Translations under genes and position numbers: made by a program
Part shown: positions 1 through 5,467 of the stretch, piece by piece
How positions within the stretch are numbered: position 1 is the first letter of the stretch
Layout of the letters: the number at the start of each line of letters is the position of its first letter
DNA from: Promethearchaeota archaeon
GTDB lineage: Archaea > Asgardarchaeota > Lokiarchaeia > Sigyniarchaeales > Promethearchaeaceae
Direction: 5' to 3'
Assembly: GCA_014729055.1 (NCBI GenBank)
Contig: WJKO01000097.1
Location: forward strand, 1 to 12,316
Length of the DNA stretch: 12,316 nucleotides
Notes under the pieces: generated by a model
The model's input: the letters and a program-made list of their open reading frames with translations, nothing else
The model's database searches: none
What the model was told of the DNA's origin: nothing

Positions 1-301
1 CGATAAGAGACATCATATCTTCTACGAGTTCCTCTTGCACAGATTTATTTGGTTTACTTTTTACCGCGGTTATTTCTACCCCGAATAAGTTGCAATAGGA
101 TTTGATATAATTAAACCCGAACCTTGTCAATCTATCTTTAACATTTCCCTTTCTTACGAGCTGAAACAATTTCTTAAGTCCTCGTCTTTTTGTATTTAAC
201 CCTGAGCCCACGTCTGCGATCTTTACGATACGGGTTATGTTGTGGTTTTTACAACCCTTAACCCATAAACGGTTTATTTTATTGTTTATAGAATAAAAAT
301 T
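1..301 (-). pseudogene. Decayed IS607-family serine recombinase (TnpA/OrfA), C-terminal part, partial
   Basis: The minus strand is open for 100 codons, from a stop at 302-304 to the left edge. It contains the signature of the IS607 serine recombinase catalytic domain: IADVGSGLN, then a RRGLKKL helix, then KDRLTRFGF, GVEITAV and EELVEDMMSLI. Family members catalyse transposon excision and integration through an N-terminal ARVS-type serine, preceded by a MerR-like helix-turn-helix; neither is recognisable upstream here. Between GNV and KDRL (junction near 139/140) the strand that normally reads roughly DxVVVTY is missing, an in-frame loss of about seven codons. The gene therefore lacks its start, catalytic serine and part of the core, and is most likely dead. 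A TnpB partner would lie beyond base 1. The family call is sure; the pseudogene status is an inference from the missing parts. Confidence 0.85.
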
Positions 302-590
302 TTACTAAATACCTATTATTTCTTCGGATCTTGTTATTTCTCACATCGTTTGAAAGATTTAGAGCAATCTTCAATAAAGATTAAACGTTGGATTAAGTAT
401 TCGATTCTCTTACCATAGATCAATTCTAACAAATTATTCTGTCCTCGCGAGATTACTTGGAGAATAAACGGCCGCTTCAAAGGCAATATTAGCGGCATCT
501 TCGAGATTATTTCCATTTCGGTAATCTAATCTAGATACCAAAGATCATTGAATGATAAAATAATTAAGATTGAAAAGATAATTGAATGTC
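302..590. other. Intergenic stretch without a convincing gene
   Basis: No open frame here has a recognisable domain. A 34-codon open stretch on the minus strand ending at the stop 434-436 reads with protein-like composition (DAANIAFEAAVYSPSN), but it has no start codon and no family I recognise. It may be debris of the same decayed mobile region. The sequence GATAAAATAATTAAG at 553-567 sits about 30 bp before the ATG at 591 and is a plausible TATA box for the next gene. Confidence 0.4.
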
Positions 591-992
591 ATGGATCTAA
601 ATACTCAGGAGTGGGCAGATGCCTTTAAAGATTGTTTAAATAACAATCCAAACTACAAAAAATCAGCTGAGACATGGGAAGGTGCATTAATCTTAATTTT
701 TAAAGCTGAGGACGTCCGCTTGAAAGAGGATGTCCGATTATGGATGGATTTATATCATGGGGAATGCAGAGCGGCTAGGTTTCTGGAACCGGGCGAAGAA
801 ATCGAACACGAATTTGAGATTTCTGCTAAAGAAACATTCTGGCATGATTTAATAAACGATAAGGAAGATCCCTCCCGTGCTATGATGTCTGGTAAGATTA
901 AATTAAAAGGGAATATGACGAAATTAATGCGCTATCCAAAGGCAGCTGCTTATATTATTAAATATATGAAGCGTCTTCTGTCTGATTGGTAG
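591..992 (+). CDS. SCP2 sterol-binding-domain-like small lipid-binding protein
   Basis: A 133-residue soluble protein without signal peptide or membrane segment. The length and pattern fit the single-domain SCP2 fold: an N-terminal WADAFKDCLNNN helix, a WEGALILIF strand, a WMDLYHGECRAARFL strand pair, then EFEISAKETFW and the C-terminal GKIKLKGNMTKLMRY segment that lines the hydrophobic tunnel. Family members bind or carry acyl or isoprenoid lipids non-catalytically; the ligand here cannot be read from sequence. I chose ATG 591 because a TATA-like box lies about 30 bp upstream and there is no Shine-Dalgarno; an in-frame TTG at 582 is possible. An oddity is the near-duplicate pentapeptide EDVRL-K-EDVRL (codons at 708-722 and 726-740). 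It lies upstream of the ThDP enzyme but has its own ~95-bp spacer, so it is probably a separate transcript. Confidence 0.75.
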   Translation: MDLNTQEWADAFKDCLNNNPNYKKSAETWEGALILIFKAEDVRLKEDVRLWMDLYHGECRAARFLEPGEEIEHEFEISAKETFWHDLINDKEDPSRAMMSGKIKLKGNMTKLMRYPKAAAYIIKYMKRLLSDW

Positions 993-1042
993 TATCTTTT
1001 TAAACCTACTGCTACTGGGCTTCATTTTGAACTTAGAAACTT

Positions 1043-1066
1043 AAATTGAGATTAGAATATTTTAAT
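1043..1066 (+). promoter_or_regulatory. Promoter of the ThDP enzyme gene with shared AAATTGAGATTAGAAT motif
   Basis: AAATTGAGATTAGAAT (1043-1058) runs into the AT-rich ATATTTTAAT box, centred about 28 bp before the ATG at 1089. This is TATA spacing for a leaderless archaeal mRNA. The motif matches 15 of 16 bases with the one before the methylene-H4MPT dehydrogenase gene at 3106-3121. Confidence 0.5.
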
Positions 1067-1088
1067 TGTTTTTGTGACTTAATTTGCT

Positions 1089-2942
1089 ATGAGCGAATAT
1101 AGAATGTCATCAAACAGCAATAATGATTCAATAAAAACTGGTTCTGAATTAATTGTAGAATATTTAATTAAAGAAGGATTGCCTTATATCTTTGGTATTC
1201 CCGGGCACGGCTCTTTGGGATTGACAGATGCATTATATAGGCATAAAGATAAGATACAGGTAATCCAACCTAAGCAAGAAATGGCTGGCGTTCATATGGC
1301 GGTTGGATATTATAGAGTCACTGGAAAGCCATTAGCAGTTTTTACAAGTATTGGTCCTGGCGCTATTAATACGGCAATTGGTTTAGCAGATGCTTATGTG
1401 GATTCTATGCCAGTTCTAGTATTAACTGGTGATACTCATGTCCATATGCGCGGTGTTGGAGTACTACAGGAGATTGAGAGAAATAAAGATAGTGCGATGC
1501 CTAAAGTTGTTGAACCATTAGTTAAACGACAGTTTGAGTTAGCACATGTAAATCAAGTTCCAAAAGTAATCCAACGGGCATTTAATATAATGATGACGGG
1601 GAGAAGAGGACCAGTACATATAGATCTACCAATGGATGTACAGTGTTCCGAAGTCAACAAGCCAGTTCCTGAACCGAATAAACGAAAGACGTATGCGAGA
1701 CCGCGGGGAGATCCTGCTTTAATTAAAGAAGCTGCAAAAATGCTGATAAACGCCAAAAGACCCGTGATTTGGTTAGGAGGCGGAGTCGTCACATCTGAGG
1801 CTTATAAGGAAGTTAAGAAATTAGCTGAGTTTACTGGAGGTGCGGTATTGGCTTCGATGATGGCAAAGGATGCTTTTCCAAACGATCATCCTCTTTTTGG
1901 TTGGGCCACAGGTTCTAAAGGAACAAAAATTGGAATTGAACTGAGTAAAAAAGCGGATGTTGTAATTGCAGTCGGTAGTCGGTTCGCCGATGAATCAACG
2001 TGTTCATATCGTAAGGGCATTGCATGGACGTTCGGGAATAATGAATCAGACACACGTTTAATTCATATAGATATAGATCCACACGAGATTGGCAAAAATT
2101 ACGCCACAGATATAGGAATTGTGGGAGATGCAAAAGCAGTACTTAAGGATTTATTACAAGTTTTAAACGAACATTATAAACCCGTTGATTATGAGAACTC
2201 GGATTATTTTAAAGAAATTCAGAAATTAAGAAAAGAATGGAAGCAATTTGTGGACAATTGGGCAGATCCAACGAAAGAACCCGTGATGATCTCCTGTGTC
2301 TTAAAGGAAGTACGGGATTTCTTGGACCGAGACGCAGTCATTGTAACGAGTAGTGGAAATGTCCAAGCTCAAATGATACAAGAGATTGAATTCTATGAAC
2401 CAAACACGTGTATCACAGCAGGTGGTTTTTCTACAATGGGTTATACAGTACCAGCGGCGATAGGTGCAAAATTGGGAAAACCAGAAAAACAAGTAGTTGG
2501 TTTAGTCGGCGATGGAGATTTTATGATGACGATGCATGAATTACATACGGCTATGCAGCTCAACCTCAATGTTGTCATTGTGATTCTCAATAATATGGGG
2601 TGGATTGCAATAACAGACTTACAACGGGCAGTATATGGTGAAAAGAGGGGCTATGCAACTGAATTTTTTGATAAAGATAATAAACCTTATAGCCCAAATT
2701 TTGCGGATATTGCACGTGGTTTTGGATGTTGGAGTACTCGAATCTCCAAAAATGACGAAATTAAGCCAGCATTAGAACAAGCATTTCAACAAAACGGTCC
2801 AGCAGTAATAGAAATTCTTGTGAATAGAGATCCAAGATATACAGGATCACCCGCATGGGGATGGTGGGATGTACCAATTCCAGCGTATATGGAAGAGAAG
2901 AGATCTAAATATGAAAAGGAAATTAATGAAGAAGACCTATAA
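1089..2942 (+). CDS. Thiamine-diphosphate-dependent enzyme, acetolactate synthase / IolD-like superfamily
   Basis: A 617-residue cytosolic protein with the full three-domain POX/acetolactate-synthase layout. The N-terminal PYR domain (about residues 15-185) carries the IFGIPGHGSLG start and the catalytic ThDP-activating glutamate Glu64 in KQEMAGVHMAVGY. A middle NAD/FAD-fold-like domain (about 205-355) contains WLGGGVV and DIDPHEIGKN. The C-terminal PP domain has GDGDFMMT at 474-481 and the paired Asn501-Asn502, the metal/diphosphate motif with normal ~28-residue spacing. Catalytic competence is therefore likely. Substrate is uncertain: the C-terminal WWDVPIPAY segment and the length recall IolD-type (trihydroxycyclohexanedione hydrolase) proteins more than biosynthetic IlvB, and no small regulatory subunit gene lies nearby. 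A second in-frame ATG is at 1104. The next gene shares its promoter motif, suggesting co-regulation. Confidence 0.85.
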   Translation: MSEYRMSSNSNNDSIKTGSELIVEYLIKEGLPYIFGIPGHGSLGLTDALYRHKDKIQVIQPKQEMAGVHMAVGYYRVTGKPLAVFTSIGPGAINTAIGLADAYVDSMPVLVLTGDTHVHMRGVGVLQEIERNKDSAMPKVVEPLVKRQFELAHVNQVPKVIQRAFNIMMTGRRGPVHIDLPMDVQCSEVNKPVPEPNKRKTYARPRGDPALIKEAAKMLINAKRPVIWLGGGVVTSEAYKEVKKLAEFTGGAVLASMMAKDAFPNDHPLFGWATGSKGTKIGIELSKKADVVIAVGSRFADESTCSYRKGIAWTFGNNESDTRLIHIDIDPHEIGKNYATDIGIVGDAKAVLKDLLQVLNEHYKPVDYENSDYFKEIQKLRKEWKQFVDNWADPTKEPVMISCVLKEVRDFLDRDAVIVTSSGNVQAQMIQEIEFYEPNTCITAGGFSTMGYTVPAAIGAKLGKPEKQVVGLVGDGDFMMTMHELHTAMQLNLNVVIVILNNMGWIAITDLQRAVYGEKRGYATEFFDKDNKPYSPNFADIARGFGCWSTRISKNDEIKPALEQAFQQNGPAVIEILVNRDPRYTGSPAWGWWDVPIPAYMEEKRSKYEKEINEEDL

Positions 2943-3029
2943 CTTACAATATTAGACGACAGACAACAATAGATAACAGAATACTATATTTTACAATAGT
3001 CATCTGTAGTTAATGAAAATGACGGAAAA

Positions 3030-3057
3030 CGGAACTAAAATTCCGATTCTTTTTTTT
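3030..3057 (+). terminator. Hairpin plus oligo-T terminator after the ThDP enzyme
   Basis: CGGAA (3030-3034) pairs with TTCCG (3041-3045) across a 6-nt loop and is followed by eight T residues at 3050-3057. It lies 88 bp past the stop codon and before the promoter of the next gene, so the two genes probably form separate transcripts. Confidence 0.6.
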
Positions 3058-3105
3058 ACCGATATTAATTAAAATCCTATGAAAAGCCTTTAAAGATTTA
3101 ACCTC

Positions 3106-3128
3106 AAATTGAGAATAGAATTTTAAAT
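3106..3128 (+). promoter_or_regulatory. Promoter of the methylene-H4MPT dehydrogenase gene
   Basis: AAATTGAGAATAGAAT (3106-3121) runs into TTTTAAAT, centred about 22 bp before the ATG at 3144. The upstream motif repeats that before the ThDP enzyme gene (15 of 16 bases). CTCAAATTGAG at 3103-3113 is also a perfect palindrome around one central base, and a GATTTAAC octamer (3095-3102) lies just before it. Confidence 0.5.
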
Positions 3129-3143
3129 CAATGGTGAATGAAT

Positions 3144-4079
3144 ATGGCAGAGAAAAAATATATTTTATATTTGTTAGACGCTGATAAATGGGCTAGTCCT
3201 TTTGATATAAACGTTGCATATGATGCCGGCTTTGATGTGGTGATTCCTTATGGATCCGTCACAGCAGAAACGATTAGAACTTTGGTTGAAGATGCTATGT
3301 TTAGTCGCGGTTTAGACGGAGCTCAACGAACGAAAATTTTCTTGAATGGTTCAGATCTCAATGTGGTTCGAGATATGCTAAAAACGGCAAGAAAATCAAT
3401 GGTAACGCCCTTCGATTTGTCGATATTTGTAGATCCAAGAGGTGGTTATACTACTGGATCTGCGATGGTTGCACAAGTGGAAGCTTATTTAAACAAGATT
3501 GGTAAAACTAGTTTTGAGGGGCTTAAAGTGGTAGTATTCGGAGGCACTGGTCCTGTCGGGCAGGTTGTGTCAGTTTTATGTGCTCAAAATGGCGCCGAGG
3601 TAGTATTACTATCACGAAGGCAAGAAAAAGCTGAAAGAATTGCTGGAGAATTAAAAGAACTATACAAGGTTGACTTAATTCCGAAAGCAAATGGTGATGA
3701 TCCACAACGAGTTGAAACTTGTAAAGATGCAGATATTATTTTTACGTGTGGAACTGCTGGTATTCAACTCGTATCTCTAAACGTCTTAAAGCAGTTACCA
3801 AAAAACAAGATTCTTGCAGATGTTAATGCCGTACCGCCTCTTGGCATCGAGGGTATTAATGTGAATAAGAAAAATAAAGAACATCCTGAAGTACCTGGTT
3901 TATATTATCATGGAGCCTTATCCGTTGGTAGTGTAAAATTGAAAGTAGAGAAAAAGGGATTAAAAGCGTTGATGACAGCCGAGGGTAAAAAAACATTTGA
4001 CTTTGTTGATTTCTTTGATACTGCCCGGAAAGTATACGCTAAGAAAAAGGCAAAAAAAGCGGAAAAGCAAAAAGCATAA
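3144..4079 (+). CDS. mtdB: NAD(P)-dependent methylene-tetrahydromethanopterin dehydrogenase, MtdA/MtdB family
   Basis: This family reversibly oxidises methylene-H4MPT to methenyl-H4MPT with NAD(P)+ in the cytosol, linking C1 units to the pyridine nucleotide pool. The 311-residue protein has the N-terminal pterin-side domain, with SPFDINVAYDAGFD, YGSVT and the FDLSIFVDPRGGYTTGSA block. It then has a Rossmann domain with GGTGPVG at residues 133-139 and LLSRR after the second strand, and the conserved NAVPPLGIEGI and HGALSVGSVKLK segments. Assignment to MtdA (NADP) or MtdB (NAD(P)) is not resolved. I prefer ATG 3144 because GGTGA at 3133-3137 lies 6 nt upstream; ATG 3138 adds only two residues. 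The Lys/Ala-rich tail after residue ~295 is unusual. It is distinct from the F420-dependent Mtd of methanogens. A fossil of a related gene occurs at 7966-8022. Confidence 0.88.
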   Translation: MAEKKYILYLLDADKWASPFDINVAYDAGFDVVIPYGSVTAETIRTLVEDAMFSRGLDGAQRTKIFLNGSDLNVVRDMLKTARKSMVTPFDLSIFVDPRGGYTTGSAMVAQVEAYLNKIGKTSFEGLKVVVFGGTGPVGQVVSVLCAQNGAEVVLLSRRQEKAERIAGELKELYKVDLIPKANGDDPQRVETCKDADIIFTCGTAGIQLVSLNVLKQLPKNKILADVNAVPPLGIEGINVNKKNKEHPEVPGLYYHGALSVGSVKLKVEKKGLKALMTAEGKKTFDFVDFFDTARKVYAKKKAKKAEKQKA

Positions 4080-4129
4080 GTCTAATCAGAATATGATTGT
4101 TAAACATTGTGAAATAAAACATTTTATAC

Positions 4130-4156
4130 ATTTTTTCTTCTATTTTTTCAATTTTT
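4130..4156 (+). terminator. Oligo-T terminator after the methylene-H4MPT dehydrogenase gene
   Basis: Three T runs (4131-4136, 4143-4148, 4152-4156) follow the stop codon without a strong hairpin, which fits archaeal U-tract termination. They precede the 3' end of the convergent gene. Confidence 0.5.
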
Positions 4157-4161
4157 GAAAT

Positions 4162-4539
4162 TCATAGAGCGTTCAATCGCTTGACAAATGGTTGCAGGAA
4201 AGGTACAATTTTTGAAAGATCAGCATTGGGCATTGCAAAAGCAAGTATGGCACCTCCTTGATAAGGTGTCAGCACTATGTGACCCATCCCTTGTGTATTA
4301 GAACAAAATACAGCATCTTCATTGACTATATCTACCTTAAAATCCAGATTATTCACAATAAATGCCTCTTTACCTTGCAATACCTCAAAAACAAATGATG
4401 TATTATTTCTCAAATCAAAATTTTCAGTTTGAAATAAAATCTTACCTTCATCAGAAATCACGGCTACAGCGGCAAGATTTATGCTGTTTTCAAGACTTGC
4501 AATACTTAAATCATCGATAATATTTGAAATATTCTCCAT
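4162..4539 (-). CDS. Profilin-like or Roadblock/LC7-like small protein
   Basis: A 125-residue soluble alpha/beta protein. Helix MENISNIIDDLSIASL is followed by a hydrophobic strand AAVAVISDEGKILFQT, then ENFDL, a central helix/strand region, and the Cys-Ser-Asn-Thr-QGMGHIVLTP strand with AILAFAMP. A final amphipathic helix ends the chain. This order fits the profilin/Roadblock fold group. The TENFDL and QGxGHIV pattern resembles my recollection of Asgard profilins more than GTPase-associated Roadblock proteins, but I cannot settle it without a profile search. Possible roles are actin-monomer binding or small-GTPase scaffolding. I chose ATG 4539 because it gives the usual family length; an in-frame GTG at 4620 would add 27 residues lacking any family pattern. 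It is convergent with the dehydrogenase gene. Confidence 0.55.
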   Translation of the reverse strand: MENISNIIDDLSIASLENSINLAAVAVISDEGKILFQTENFDLRNNTSFVFEVLQGKEAFIVNNLDFKVDIVNEDAVFCSNTQGMGHIVLTPYQGGAILAFAMPNADLSKIVPFLQPFVKRLNAL

Positions 4540-5170
4540 AATGTTATCATATATCTTAAGAATAAAAGAGTTGCCTTTATTTCGGTGTCGTGAATTCAAT
4601 TCAAAGTAAAAGGTTTTCACTACTTAAATCCCACATTATTCCCATGAAGAGCCAAATCCTTAAATATTGTCTGATTCTTTTATATCTCAGCATGATGGCT
4701 AAAACTCGGTTCAAAGGTTTCCGCTTCTATAGACGCTTTATTTCATATTACTAAATAACGCAGTGGATTCTCTCTTCCAGATTTTAACCATTAGATACAG
4801 CGCTTTTTTAAAATATTTCTCAGATTACCAGTTTCTTTGGATAATTCCCGAAGGAGAGATGATTTTAGGAATAATGAGGTGTTTATACGAATCTCTGGGA
4901 ATCAATAATGTCGAATATACATACTTTTTCTATATGTATAGTGGTATCTGAGAACGCTATTTCTGTCGCATTGACAAGCCAGATCAAAGATTTTATATAT
5001 TTAATCGCCTTTAGTCATCATGGCGACATGAAAATGAATATAACAAGACTCATTCCGAAGGAAAAGATTTTTTATGGGTTTAGTTTCCAGGATTTTTAAT
5101 CTCGGAAATTAAAAACCCGAAATTGGTTGAATAACCAAGTTATATTCAATTAAATAGAATCCGAATCATT
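4540..5170. other. 630-bp gene-poor region before the tRNA pair
   Basis: Two overlapping plus-strand frames of 62 codons (GTG 4763 to 4951) and 63 codons (ATG 4908 to 5099) are open, but neither shows a domain, a good ribosome site or homology I recognise. The second (containing SVALTSQIKDFIYLIAF) is the more protein-like and could be a degraded small gene. Structured elements: an imperfect inverted repeat between 5076-5088 and 5104-5118 (GGGTTT with AAACCC, TTTCC with GGAAA), and a perfect 6-bp hairpin TTGGTT-GAAT-AACCAA at 5123-5138 just before the tRNA-Tyr promoter. I see no tRNA, CRISPR or IS end here. Confidence 0.4.
5141..5156 (+). promoter_or_regulatory. Putative TATA region of tRNA-Tyr
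   Basis: TATATTCAATTAAATA ends 15 bp before the first tRNA base, so its TATA-like parts lie 15-30 bp upstream, near archaeal box A spacing. Confidence 0.4.
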
Positions 5171-5243
5171 CCGACAGTAGTCTAATGGATAAGACAAAGG
5201 GCCGTAACCCCTAAGATTATCGGTTCGAATCCGGTCTGTCGGA
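5171..5243 (+). tRNA. tRNA-Tyr (anticodon GTA), CCA encoded
   Basis: The 73-nt cloverleaf reads: acceptor CCGACAG with CTGTCGG, TA at positions 8-9, D stem GTCT/AGAC with GG in the loop, anticodon stem-loop AAGGG-CCGTAAC-CCCTA, variable loop AGATT, T arm ATCGG-TTCGAAT-CCGGT, discriminator A73. CCA follows at 5244-5246. The C1-G72 pair is the identity element of archaeal and eukaryotic tRNA-Tyr and agrees with the GTA anticodon. Oddities: position 33 is C instead of the near-universal U, and the 27-43 pair is A-A. No intron is present, although tRNA-Tyr genes in archaea often carry one. Confidence 0.9.
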
Positions 5244-5246
5244 CCA

Positions 5247-5251
5247 TTTTT
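5247..5251 (+). terminator. Short oligo-T terminator of tRNA-Tyr
   Basis: TTTTT directly follows the encoded CCA, and a pyrimidine stretch continues behind it. It separates this gene from the promoter of the next tRNA. Confidence 0.45.
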
Positions 5252-5261
5252 CCTTTCGTAG

Positions 5262-5270
5262 TATATTTAA
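5262..5270 (+). promoter_or_regulatory. TATA box of tRNA-Phe
   Basis: TATATTTAA is centred about 21 bp before the first base of the tRNA, close to archaeal TATA-to-start spacing. Confidence 0.55.
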
Positions 5271-5286
5271 TTTTAATAACAAAATT

Positions 5287-5362
5287 GAGGTTATAGCTGA
5301 GTGTGGGATACTAGCGGCAGATTGAAAATCTGAGGACAAGGGTTCGACTCCCTTTAACCTCA
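5287..5362 (+). tRNA. tRNA-Phe (anticodon GAA), CCA encoded
   Basis: The cloverleaf reads: acceptor GAGGTTA with TAACCTC, TA at 8-9, D stem GCTG/TAGC (one G-T pair), a long D loop with GGG, anticodon arm GCAGA-TTGAAAA-TCTGA with U33, short variable loop GGAC, T arm AAGGG-TTCGACT-CCCTT, discriminator A73. CCA follows at 5363-5365. Only the 27-43 pair (G-A) is unpaired. It lies 40 bp after the tRNA-Tyr CCA with its own TATA box. Confidence 0.93.
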
Positions 5363-5425
5363 CCATTAAAAATACAAACCAAATTGAGAGACCGTGAAAT
5401 CAATAGAATTAAACACACTTAGAAC

Positions 5426-5439
5426 GAATATTTTTTAAC
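5426..5439 (+). promoter_or_regulatory. Putative promoter of the SIR2-TPR gene
   Basis: GAATATTTTTTAAC lies about 35 bp before the ATG at 5468 and resembles the GAATATTTTAAT box of the ThDP enzyme gene. Upstream at 5374-5385 is ACAAACCAAATT, a 12-mer repeated at 9638-9649 before the SnoaL-SDR operon. Confidence 0.4.
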
Positions 5440-5467
5440 TTATTAGAATAATTATCAATGAAATATT

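Noticed and set aside
434..540. Minus-strand 34-codon open stretch with protein-like composition (DAANIAFEAAVYSPSN)
   Set aside because: No start codon, bounded by stops, and no family recognised; could be mobile-element debris or chance.
4763..5099. Two overlapping small plus-strand open frames in the gap before the tRNAs
   Set aside because: No recognisable domain, weak start contexts (GTG 4763; ATG 4908 without ribosome site) and no continuous frame joining them; described only as part of the gap.
3097..5362. TTTAACCTCA shared between 3097-3106 and the tRNA-Phe 3' end (5353-5362), a possible att pair
   Set aside because: Only ten bases, no integrase gene between them, and the enclosed genes look like ordinary metabolism; a chance match is likely.
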